A stretch of 64,000 nucleotides of DNA from JAHFUS01 sp035689115 (GTDB lineage Bacteria > Actinomycetota > Acidimicrobiia > Acidimicrobiales > GCA-2861595), in assembly GCA_035689115.1 (NCBI GenBank), contig DASSMA010000010.1, positions 12,135-76,134 of the forward strand, given 5' to 3'. How positions within the stretch are numbered: position 1 is the first letter of the stretch; the number at the start of each line of letters is the position of its first letter. Below the pieces are notes generated by a model. The model was given only the letters and a program-made list of their open reading frames with translations, had not been told where the DNA came from and did not search any database. The position numbers and the translations under genes are program-made. Below, piece after piece: positions 8,453-15,909 of this stretch.

Positions 8453-8932
8453 ATGAGCGAGCTCGTCACCGGGATCCTGGCAGCCGGCGCCGCCCTGGCC
8501 GGCGCCTGGATCGTCGGGCGCCAGGCCGCCGCCCAGAACCGGGACCGTCTGGCCCACGAGCGGGCCATGGCCGGCGAGGCGCGCCGCCAGGAGCGCATCA
8601 CGGGCGCCTACCTGGCGTTGCTCGATGCCGTCAACGACGCCGACCGCCTCGTGGAGACCGACGCCGTCGACCGGGAGCGCCCCGACTACGAGTCGTGCGA
8701 CGCCCGCCTGGCCGGCGTGTGGACCGCGCTGGACGCCTTCGGCTCCGACATGGTGCGAGAGCGGTTCAACGCCTGGCGGGCAGCGTGGATGCTCTTCAAG
8801 GTCGACATCCACAACTCCCGCGTCGTCGGCGACCGCCGGGACCGGGCGCTGGAGCAGACCAGGCGCGACGCCCTCGAGGCAGCCCGGGCCCTGCGAGCTC
8901 AGGTCCGGACCGAGCTCGGCACGATCGAATAG
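8453..8932 (+). CDS. Membrane-anchored hypothetical protein (159 aa)
   Basis: This is the only plus-strand gene in the first 31 kb and is divergent from the ParB-like gene. The ATG at 8453 gives an N-terminal membrane helix (ILAAGAALAGAWIVG) followed by a long charged helical, probably coiled-coil domain rich in Arg, Asp and Glu. An ATG at 8405 in the same frame would add 16 residues and cannot be excluded. I do not recognise the family. The layout resembles small plasmid proteins with one membrane anchor and a cytoplasmic helical bundle. Confidence 0.6.
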   Translation: MSELVTGILAAGAALAGAWIVGRQAAAQNRDRLAHERAMAGEARRQERITGAYLALLDAVNDADRLVETDAVDRERPDYESCDARLAGVWTALDAFGSDMVRERFNAWRAAWMLFKVDIHNSRVVGDRRDRALEQTRRDALEAARALRAQVRTELGTIE

Positions 8933-8946
8933 CTCCGGCGCCGGCT

Positions 8947-9855
8947 TCACCCCGCCGCCCTCTCCACGTGGCCGGGCGCCGGGCGGCCGAGCACGTCGAC
9001 GGGCGTGGCCGGATCGCCGAGCCGGCGGAACACGCCGGCGAACGGGCCGTCGCGGCGGAGGTCATCGAGGGTGGCGACCGAGATCCCGAGCTCATCGCGC
9101 AGGGCCATGACGCGGGCGTCGCGGCGGACGAGCTCGAGGAGGCTGTCGCGGCGGCGAGCCAGGGTGGGCGCCGGGCGGCCGGACATGACGACCATGACCT
9201 TCGGGAAGCGGCGGTGGTAGTGCTGGCGCCAGCCCCGGGGCGCCTCGGAGCCGGGGCGGGCCGCCGGCTGGTAGGCGTGGAGTCGGGCGTAGTTGGCCAA
9301 CTTGGTGGCCACCTCCCGCACCGACATGGTGGCCCGGTCCAGCTCCACGAAGCGGCAGACCAGGACCTCGCCGTCGGGGTCGTGGACGACGTAGTCGAGC
9401 ACGGCGTCGGCGATCACCAGCTCGGGCTTGCGGCCCTCGCCGAGGGGGTGGGCCGCCTCGTGGCGCCAACTGGCGACGTCGAAGTCCTCACCCCGGCGGC
9501 GGGCCGCCTCCAAGAAGGCGATGCCGACGTCGTTGACCGCCATGGTGTGGGCTTGCAGCGGGCCGCCGGCCCGGGAGGCGTTGAGCCGGTAGGACCGGAC
9601 GTCGACGCCGGCGCCCTCCACCGCCTCGGCGCCGGCGCCGGCGACGTACCAGGCGGTCTCCATCGACCCGGCGATCCCGACCCGACAGACGTAGCCGGTC
9701 CGCTCCAGATCGCACAGCACCATCCGGATGCGCCGGCGGGTCAGCTCGGGGGCGTGGATGACGTGGACCTGGCTGGTCGACACCAGCCGGTGGCGGTACA
9801 GGCCGGTGAGGATCTCGGCGCCGAGGCCGGACACCCGGGGCAGCGGCCGCCTCAA
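8947..9855 (-). CDS. Replication-relaxation family protein (Replic_Relax)
   Basis: A TTG start at 9855 overlaps the stop of the coupling ATPase as TTGA, giving 302 residues. The N-terminal winged helix (SQVHVIHAPELTRRRIRMVL) is followed by a fold containing ELVIADAVLDYV, FVELDRATMS and KLANYARLHAYQP. These match the Replic_Relax family found next to TraG/TcpA-like genes in Gram-positive conjugative elements. Members are thought to act in plasmid replication control or as relaxase-like DNA-processing factors. No other relaxase is visible in the window, so this is the best candidate for processing the transferred strand. That role is inferred. Confidence 0.7.
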   Translation of the reverse strand: MRRPLPRVSGLGAEILTGLYRHRLVSTSQVHVIHAPELTRRRIRMVLCDLERTGYVCRVGIAGSMETAWYVAGAGAEAVEGAGVDVRSYRLNASRAGGPLQAHTMAVNDVGIAFLEAARRRGEDFDVASWRHEAAHPLGEGRKPELVIADAVLDYVVHDPDGEVLVCRFVELDRATMSVREVATKLANYARLHAYQPAARPGSEAPRGWRQHYHRRFPKVMVVMSGRPAPTLARRRDSLLELVRRDARVMALRDELGISVATLDDLRRDGPFAGVFRRLGDPATPVDVLGRPAPGHVERAAG

Positions 9856-12800
9856 TCGGCCCTCCAGCGCACCCGGTCCGGGCGCGGCCGCGGCCCGATC
9901 GGCACCACCGGCGCCTCGGCGGACGCAGGTGCGGCGCCCTGGAGATGGCCCAGGATCCGGTCGTCGAGGGTGTCGAGGTCGGCGAGGATGTCGCCCACCG
10001 GCCGGCGCCCCATGGTGGCGTCGATCACCTCGTTCATGGCCGGGACGTCCTCGGGGCGGTGCACCTCGCCCCACAGGTCCTCCACTCGCAGCCCCCGCAC
10101 CAGGAAGGGAGGGGTGACCTCCCCCCCCAGAGTGGCCGACACCAGGAAGTGGTACCGGGGCAGTCGGGTGATGGTGCGGGGGTCGACCAGGCCGGCCCAC
10201 TCCTTGGACAGCACGGCGGCCGACTCGGCCCCCACCACCGTGGAGAACAGGTGCGAGCGGTTGGTGAGCATGGCGTTGAGCGTGACCTTGGACAGGGCGG
10301 TGGGCTGCTGGGTCATGGCGTGCACCCGCAGCCCGAACTTGCGCCCCTCCCGCAGCATGCGGGCCACCGTCTCGCTCGACTGGCCCGAGTCGGCCAGCTG
10401 GCACTCGTCGAGGAAGGCGTGGAACGGCCGGCGCTGCGCCGGCGGGATGTCCCGGCGCGACAGCGTGGCCCGGAACAGATCGAACAGGAACAGGCTGAAC
10501 ACGAGCTTGTCCTTGTCGCCGATGCCGGCCGGGCAGGCCAGCACGGCGGCGCCGGCGTCCATGGCGGCCCGCACGTCGTAGGTGGAGCGCGACGAGCCGA
10601 ACAGGGCGGCGACGCCCGAGCTGGCCCGCAGCCGGTCCAACAGGTTCGTCACTGGCGTGATGGCCTCGGCGGCCAACTTGGTGAACCGGGTGGCCCAGAA
10701 GTCCCGGCTGGTGCGTGACAGGTAGGGAAGCACCTCGCCCCGCCAGTCGTCGTTGGACAACAGCGTCGTGATCTGGAAGATGGTCGGGGCCAGCTCGGGA
10801 GGCAGGCGCAGCGCCAGCTCGCACAGGCTCTGGGCCGCCATCGTCACCAGGTTGAGCGCCCGGGTATTTCGGTCGTCCCAGCTCAAGGCGGCGGCGAACG
10901 AGCTGGCCAGCGCCGAGACCCGGGCCTCGACGTCGACCGCGCCGAGGCCCTCCATCGACAGCACGTTCCACCCCGCCTGCACCTGGTCCCGTCCCCTGGC
11001 CAGGTTGATCTCCAGCACCCGGTCGGCCATGTCGGTCAGGCATGGGCTGATGCGCTCCAGTGCGTCGCCGTGGGGGTCGAGGAACATCCCGCCCCGGCCG
11101 GCCCGCACCAGCGCCACGAACTGCATCACCGCCGTCTCGGTGTTGTGGGTCGGGATGCACGACGCCCCCGCCAGGAACAGACGCGAGTGCGAGTCCACCG
11201 CGATGCAGCGCACCGGGGCCGACGGCACGGGGCGCACGTCGACGATGTAGCGCCGCGACAACACCGCCGTCCGCCGGCGGGCGACGCGCTGGCGCTCCCG
11301 TTTGCGGGCCAAGCGGAACACCACTTGGCGCGGGGTGAAGGCGATCCGGTAGCGGGGTCCACACACGCGGCCGGCGAGCTGGGCACGCCCAACGGCCATG
11401 GTGGCCTTCATCCCAAGCCCCACGATGAGCTCCAAGGCGTCGTGGGCGAGGCGGCGGTTGGTCAGGGAGAGTTCGCAGCTGCCACCGGTGCCGATGGTGC
11501 CGTCGGTGTCCATCAGACCCTGGAGCAGGGCGCTGCGCTGCTCTATGTCGGCTTCGAGGTACAGCCGTGGAACGTGCTTCGACCCCAGCACCCCGAGGGC
11601 GCGGAGGAGGCCGAAGACTCCGACGATGCCCCACGAGTACGGTCGCGTCGTGCTCGTTGGGCACCAACGACGCACCTCGTAGCCCGCCGCCCGTATCTCC
11701 TCGAGGATCTGGGGGTCCGCACAGGTGATGCCGCCATTGGCGCTCGTGCCGTCGCCGAGCCATGCGCCGAGAACGTAGGGATCGACCGGGAGGGCCCGGT
11801 GCGGGTACCGGAGAGGACCAGCGAGGTCGACAGAGTGATTCGCCCGCCCTCGACTGGTGAGGGTGGCCCGGATCTCCTCGGTGGTCCTGAGCCCCCGAGC
11901 AGGCAGGCGCTTGTGCCGTTGGTCGTTCCGAGGCGTGCTCAGCTGCTCGATCAGCCGCTCCAGCAGATCCCGCATGGGGTAGGCGCCGGGGTTGTTGCCC
12001 CGTCCCGGCCGCGCCAGCACCGTGGCTGGCGCCACGCCGGTGGTCAGACCGTCTATCGCCCGGGCCCGCCCCACGAGCGAGGCCAGCTCACCCCGGGTGA
12101 CTAGCGCTCCGGCGGGTGCGGCCGCCGCTAGGGCATGCAGTGCCGACAGCTCGTCCGGGCCAGCCCGAGGTCGGCGCGGCCTGCTGAGCTGCGCTGCCAT
12201 GTACCGCCGCTCGTCGGCGGTCTGGGTCGACCACAGGTGCTCGGCGTCCGCGACGATGGTCGACCCGTCTGAGAACACGACCTCATAGCAGTCGTGGCCG
12301 TGCATGACGTCGCTTGCGCCGATGACCTTGGCCGGGTCGCCGCGCTCGTCGAAGACGGTGGCGCCGGGGGTGAGCTCACCCATGGTCGTCCAGCCGCCTG
12401 GCGTGGGGATGGGCGTGTCGACGGCCAGGGCCTTGCCGAAGCCGGCCCGGCCGAAGTGGGCGGTGAACAGCGTCTCGGCCAGGGGCAGGCCGACCACCCG
12501 CTCCCCGTCGCTGCCCTGGACCGTCCCCAGCGGCAGGAGGTCGGGCTGGCCAGCGTAGGTCGGCAGGCCGAAGGGGGGAGGTGGGATCACGCCCCCCGAG
12601 CGCACCACCTTGGGCGCCCGGCAGTGGATGGTCGGCGGCTTGAGCAGCCCGGCGATCTCGCTGACGGTGACGAAGGACTCCCCCGCCGGGCGGAACAGTC
12701 CGCTGGCCACACGGCGATCGAAGCGACGCCGGCGCCACCACAGGTCCGAGCCCAGGTGGACCACGCCGAGGTTGCGGCCCACCACCCGGAGGTGGTTCTC

Positions 12801-13298
12801 GCCGGCGAACTGCTCGAGGCAGGCCACCAGGGCGTGGAGGTGGGCCTCAGCCCGCCCCGGGATCTCCGAGCGGGCCCACACCAGCAGCTGCAGGGCGAAC
12901 AGCGGCTCGGTCGACGACAGCTTGGCCAGCCGGTGGCGGACCTCGGCCCGGTCGTCCAGGCCCTCCATGGTGCCGGCGGGCCCGAGGCGCGGCCGGGGCT
13001 GCTGGCGCCCGCGGGACGAGCCGCCCCGTACGGCGTCCCACACCTCGTCGAGGGGCGACCCACTCGACGACGAGCGCTCCCGGCGGATGGCGCTGCGCAG
13101 CTGGTGACGGCGCCGGGCCGGCGTCAGCGGCAGCAGGTCGACGATGACCTCGGCCGCCTCGCCCAGGGTGTCGTCCACCTCGCCGAGCGCCAGGGCCAGC
13201 GAACTCAGCGGGTCCGGTCGCAGCGGCACGTGGCGCAGGGCCAGGCTCGACTCCCGGGCCAGGACCAGCTCGGCCCGGGCGGTGCGAGCGTCGCCCAT
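9852..13298 (-). CDS. TraG/TcpA-like conjugative coupling ATPase, interrupted by an intein
   Basis: ATG at 13298 overlaps the preceding stop (TGATG). The 1148-residue precursor contains a 430-residue intein, leaving a mature protein of 718 residues. The intein lies inside the Walker A sequence GRAGFGK/T, so the ATPase is inactive until splicing. After the junction come MFLDPHGDALERI, the Walker B HAFLDECQ and a C-terminal sensor region (MTQQPTALSKV). This matches the FtsK/HerA-like ATPases that couple DNA to a Gram-positive type IV secretion channel. The first 180 residues pair with the separate 13298-13849 product, which carries the membrane anchor. Confidence is high for the ATPase family and the intein. 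Confidence 0.88.
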   Translation of the reverse strand: MGDARTARAELVLARESSLALRHVPLRPDPLSSLALALGEVDDTLGEAAEVIVDLLPLTPARRRHQLRSAIRRERSSSSGSPLDEVWDAVRGGSSRGRQQPRPRLGPAGTMEGLDDRAEVRHRLAKLSSTEPLFALQLLVWARSEIPGRAEAHLHALVACLEQFAGENHLRVVGRNLGVVHLGSDLWWRRRRFDRRVASGLFRPAGESFVTVSEIAGLLKPPTIHCRAPKVVRSGGVIPPPPFGLPTYAGQPDLLPLGTVQGSDGERVVGLPLAETLFTAHFGRAGFGKALAVDTPIPTPGGWTTMGELTPGATVFDERGDPAKVIGASDVMHGHDCYEVVFSDGSTIVADAEHLWSTQTADERRYMAAQLSRPRRPRAGPDELSALHALAAAAPAGALVTRGELASLVGRARAIDGLTTGVAPATVLARPGRGNNPGAYPMRDLLERLIEQLSTPRNDQRHKRLPARGLRTTEEIRATLTSRGRANHSVDLAGPLRYPHRALPVDPYVLGAWLGDGTSANGGITCADPQILEEIRAAGYEVRRWCPTSTTRPYSWGIVGVFGLLRALGVLGSKHVPRLYLEADIEQRSALLQGLMDTDGTIGTGGSCELSLTNRRLAHDALELIVGLGMKATMAVGRAQLAGRVCGPRYRIAFTPRQVVFRLARKRERQRVARRRTAVLSRRYIVDVRPVPSAPVRCIAVDSHSRLFLAGASCIPTHNTETAVMQFVALVRAGRGGMFLDPHGDALERISPCLTDMADRVLEINLARGRDQVQAGWNVLSMEGLGAVDVEARVSALASSFAAALSWDDRNTRALNLVTMAAQSLCELALRLPPELAPTIFQITTLLSNDDWRGEVLPYLSRTSRDFWATRFTKLAAEAITPVTNLLDRLRASSGVAALFGSSRSTYDVRAAMDAGAAVLACPAGIGDKDKLVFSLFLFDLFRATLSRRDIPPAQRRPFHAFLDECQLADSGQSSETVARMLREGRKFGLRVHAMTQQPTALSKVTLNAMLTNRSHLFSTVVGAESAAVLSKEWAGLVDPRTITRLPRYHFLVSATLGGEVTPPFLVRGLRVEDLWGEVHRPEDVPAMNEVIDATMGRRPVGDILADLDTLDDRILGHLQGAAPASAEAPVVPIGPRPRPDRVRWRAD
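11142..12431 (-). other. Class 3 intein with LAGLIDADG homing endonuclease
   Basis: The 430-residue intervening segment starts with Ala1 (ALAVDTPIPTPGGW) after Lys289 of the host and ends in PTHN before Thr+1. It lacks a nucleophilic residue 1 but has the three residues that define class 3 inteins: Trp67 in EHLWST (block B), Cys409 in VRCIAV (block F) and Thr428 in THN (block G). LGAWLGDG and LLQGLMDTDG are the two LAGLIDADG motifs of a homing endonuclease. Class 3 inteins splice through the block F cysteine rather than residue 1. The segment is in frame with no stops, so it is probably active. Confidence 0.9.
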
Positions 13299-13849
13299 CA
13301 GGCCGCTCCCGCCTCGGGTTCGCCGTCGGCCGGGCCTGCCTGCTCGCTCTGCGGCTGCCCTGGGCGCTCCGGTGGGCCGGCGTCGAGGGCGGGCAGGACG
13401 GATTCGGGCGGTCGGAGGTCGACTTCGGGATACGGATTGAGGCGGAGAAGGGAAAGAGAGTTCTTCGGTCCTTCGAGGAACTGGACGACTCTGCCCCCCG
13501 CGATCGCGACCAGGCGGAGTCGGATGGCATCGACTCGGCGGGGCCGCCCACGCCCTACCGCCCGCCTCGTGCGCGTGAGCACGCTGGCGAAGCGGAGCAC
13601 GTCCTCCAGTTGCGGGTCGAACGACTCGCTTGGCACCAAGGCAAAGCGCACCCTCGCCCGCAGCGCCCGGCGCTCCAGACGTCGGCGGACCACCACGGTC
13701 CCGATGGCCACCGCGACCACGATCGCCGCCATCACCACGGCCCTCACCACTTGGCCAACCCACGATCGAGCGCCTGCGGCGCGCTGCGTCCCATCGGGGC
13801 TGGCGCCAGCACCAGGCTGCTGCCACTCAGCGTTCCATGGCCACCACAC
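13298..13849 (-). CDS. Membrane-anchored N-terminal partner of the coupling ATPase (183 aa)
   Basis: One membrane helix (VVRAVVMAAIVVAVAIGTVVV, about residues 32-52) is followed by a basic stretch and a soluble domain with FALVPSESFDPQLEDVLRFASVLTRTRR and later PYPEVDLRP. In many actinobacterial elements these sequences form the first part of the coupling ATPase itself. Here they are a separate gene whose stop overlaps the ATPase start (TGATG). The two products probably assemble at the inner face of the membrane. The C-terminal 35 residues are Pro/Glu-rich and likely disordered. Confidence 0.7.
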   Translation of the reverse strand: MWWPWNAEWQQPGAGASPDGTQRAAGARSWVGQVVRAVVMAAIVVAVAIGTVVVRRRLERRALRARVRFALVPSESFDPQLEDVLRFASVLTRTRRAVGRGRPRRVDAIRLRLVAIAGGRVVQFLEGPKNSLSLLRLNPYPEVDLRPPESVLPALDAGPPERPGQPQSEQAGPADGEPEAGAA

Positions 13850-13918
13850 TGACGAACACCCACCCCACCACCTGCTTGTGTCAGTGCACTACCAGTTTTC
13901 GTCTCGATCACATGCCGG

Positions 13919-13936
13919 TCATATGAGTGGTGGCCT
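13919..13936 (-). promoter_or_regulatory. Candidate operator, copy 1 (TCATATGAGTGGTGGCCT)
   Basis: This 18-base sequence recurs at 45656-45673 with one mismatch. Here it lies 70 bases upstream of the start of the coupling-protein operon (13849). The second copy lies 66 bases upstream of the ribbon-helix-helix gene starting at 45590. The core TCATATGA is palindromic. Shared sequence, orientation and distance argue for a common regulator. Confidence 0.6.
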
Positions 13937-14110
13937 GGGGTTTCACCATGGGCCGGGCGTCGGCGGGGGGAAGGCCGGTGGAACGGGTGCGTCGGGCGGG
14001 CCGGAACCGGCCGAGCGCGCCTCGCCGCCGCGCCGGTCCTGATCGGCTGGTGGAACGTGTGGCGGTGCCGTCGGTAGTGCACGTCGGTCCTTGGGGCTCG
14101 GCCTCTGGTG

Positions 14111-14162
14111 ATGTAATGGGCGCGGCGGCGGGCCGAACGCGACAGGCCGCCGGTGATTTCTC
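14111..14162 (-). promoter_or_regulatory. Tripartite conserved promoter-like element, copy 1
   Basis: Read on the minus strand it holds GAGAAATC, then 10 bases, TGTCGCGTT, 11 bases, and CGCGCCCATTACAT. The same parts with near-identical spacing occur at 22426-22480 and 31712-31763. GAAAT and CGTT lie 16 bases apart, like an ECF-sigma -35/-10 pair. The element stands alone in the 322-base gap 13850-14171, about 260 bases upstream of the coupling-protein operon. Apart from it and the operator at 13919, nothing else is evident in that gap. Confidence 0.65.
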
Positions 14163-14171
14163 GTCCGGGTC

Positions 14172-14678
14172 TCACAGTGCTTCCGCCTCCGGCGGGAGGT
14201 ACTCGATCGGCCAGATGCCGGGCGGCGCATGCTGGGAGGCCAGGTACTCGAGAGCCTCACGCTTGGCCGCCGCCAGCTGGGCCTGGCGCTGGGGCAGCTG
14301 CTCGGCCCGATTGAGCGGCGGTGCCAGGGTGACGACCAGGACCAGGCCGTCGTCGACGAGGCGGTAGTCGATCCGGTAGGTGGCCGCCTCATGCGGCAGG
14401 GCGCGAACCAGCGGCACGTCCCGCTCCAGGCGGTCGGTGCGCTCGAGCTGGGCCGCCAGCTCCTGTGGTGGTGGCGCCGGGGCCGCCACCGGCTCCGGGG
14501 CCGCGGGGGGCACGCTCGGCACCGGCGGCGGGGAGGTCGCCGGCACTGGGCCCGCTGGCACCGCGGAGGGCGGCGAGGTGGTCGTGGTCCTGGTCCCGCC
14601 GGCCGTGCCCACCGCCACCAGCACGGCGCCGGCCACCAGGGTGGCCACGATGGCCGGTGTGCTCGCGCCTCGCCTCAC
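14172..14678 (-). CDS. Membrane-anchored proline-rich protein (168 aa)
   Basis: GTG at 14678 overlaps the upstream stop as GTGA. One N-terminal membrane helix (TPAIVATLVAGAVLVAVGTAGG) is followed by a threonine, proline and alanine-rich linker and a small charged domain (LAAQLERTDRLERDVPLVRALPHEAATYRIDYRL). It is the last gene of the 22421-to-14172 transfer operon. The domain faces the cell exterior if the anchor is uncleaved. No family was recognised; it may be an accessory subunit of the secretion channel. Confidence 0.65.
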   Translation of the reverse strand: MRRGASTPAIVATLVAGAVLVAVGTAGGTRTTTTSPPSAVPAGPVPATSPPPVPSVPPAAPEPVAAPAPPPQELAAQLERTDRLERDVPLVRALPHEAATYRIDYRLVDDGLVLVVTLAPPLNRAEQLPQRQAQLAAAKREALEYLASQHAPPGIWPIEYLPPEAEAL

Positions 14679-15904
14679 TGCATCCGTCCCCACCCGACGA
14701 TCTCGGGGTTGGTGGCGTAGGAGGGGTAGCGGCGCCGGGCCACGGCGTCGGAGGAGTTCCCCTCGATGGTCTGCACGACGTCGCCGTCGACGCTCTCCAC
14801 CAGCCCCATGTGGTCCTGGCCTGCGGCGGCGAAGACGATGGCGTCGCCGGGCTGGGGGACGGCCCGGGGCTGGGGCAGCGGTGCGAGGGCGGCGGCGAAG
14901 CTCGCCTGGCCCCGGTCGACCCAGATGCCGTTCGCCTGGAACCAGGCCTGGACGCCGGCCACCGCGGACAGCCGCCACCCCCCGTCGAGGCCTCCGGTGA
15001 ACGGCGTGTCGGCACGGGCGTAGACCCAGCTGGCGAAGTCGGCACACCACGCCTCGCCGACGAGCGCCGCGCTGCCCTGGAACTTGGCGATGGCCGGTCC
15101 CCGGTTGGAGCCGGGGGGATCCTCGCCCAGGCCGAGCTGGGCCTGGGCGATGGCCACCACGGCGACGTCGCTGGCTGGCCCGCACCCCGGGGTGGCGGCG
15201 CCGCCCAGGCGTACGAACACCGTCCAGGCCCCGTAGCGGGACAGCTCGCGCAGCCCGGCCAGCGGCTCGCCGGCGACGTCGGGCCAGGCCATGTCCAGGT
15301 GGGCGCCGTCGAGCTGGTTCATCACGTACGGCGACACCTCGGGGCCCAGCCCCGCGCTGCGGTAGATCGAGCCCCGGTTGTAGGCCAGCAGCGCCAGCTG
15401 GACCTCGGTGTCGGTGCTGGCCGGGCCGAGCTCGACGCCGTAGACCGAGCGCCCCATGGCCACCAGGTGCTGAGCAGCCCGGGCGAGGCTGTCCGCCTTG
15501 TCGGTGGTGGTCAGCGACGGGTTGTCGGGGTTGGGCGTGCCCAGGGGTTCCCCCGACAGGGCCGAGCGGACCGGGTCGTTGCCCGACTCCCGGTAGTCGA
15601 CGGCGGCCAGCAGCGGCCAGGGGATCCCGACCGGGCCCGCCGCCTCCTGGTACAGCGGGCGCAGCGCCTCGATGCCGGCCACCGTCGCCGGCGACAGGTC
15701 GGTGGAGGCCGCCACCGGCCCCCCGGCGCCGCAGCCCGCCGCCGGGGGCGTGGCGAAGCCGAAGGCGAACAGCACCACCAGGCCCATCAGGGCCAGCGGG
15801 ATGGCGGCCACGACGGCCACGGTGGCGGCGACACCGGCGCCCGCGCCCGACCCGGCGCCTGCTCCGGCGGTGGCGGTGGTGGTGGTGGTGGTGGCCCGGC
15901 CCAT
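14675..15904 (-). CDS. Bifunctional peptidoglycan hydrolase: transglycosylase-like plus CHAP domain
   Basis: A Thr/Gly/Ala-rich lead and a membrane helix (VAVVAAIPLALMGLVVLFAFGF) precede a lysozyme/transglycosylase-like region with GIPWPLLAAVDYRESGND and LLAYNRGSIYRS. A C-terminal CHAP-type amidase domain follows, with GEAWCADFASWVY containing the catalytic Cys and QDHMGLVESVDGD containing the His. Such two-domain enzymes (the VirB1/TcpG/CwlT type) open the wall locally for a Gram-positive conjugation channel. The ATG at 15904 lies 6 bases from the end of the TrbL-like gene. Confidence 0.85.
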   Translation of the reverse strand: MGRATTTTTTATAGAGAGSGAGAGVAATVAVVAAIPLALMGLVVLFAFGFATPPAAGCGAGGPVAASTDLSPATVAGIEALRPLYQEAAGPVGIPWPLLAAVDYRESGNDPVRSALSGEPLGTPNPDNPSLTTTDKADSLARAAQHLVAMGRSVYGVELGPASTDTEVQLALLAYNRGSIYRSAGLGPEVSPYVMNQLDGAHLDMAWPDVAGEPLAGLRELSRYGAWTVFVRLGGAATPGCGPASDVAVVAIAQAQLGLGEDPPGSNRGPAIAKFQGSAALVGEAWCADFASWVYARADTPFTGGLDGGWRLSAVAGVQAWFQANGIWVDRGQASFAAALAPLPQPRAVPQPGDAIVFAAAGQDHMGLVESVDGDVVQTIEGNSSDAVARRRYPSYATNPEIVGWGRMQ

Positions 15905-15909
15905 CGCCG

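Noticed and set aside
13744..14175. Minus-strand frame covering the conserved element at 14111
   Set aside because: It is Arg/His-rich without domain features, overlaps the start of the anchor gene and runs through the tripartite element, which is better explained as regulatory DNA.
15874..15897. GGT-repeat tract as a functional DNA repeat
   Set aside because: It encodes the Thr-rich N-terminus of the peptidoglycan hydrolase and is simple codon repetition.
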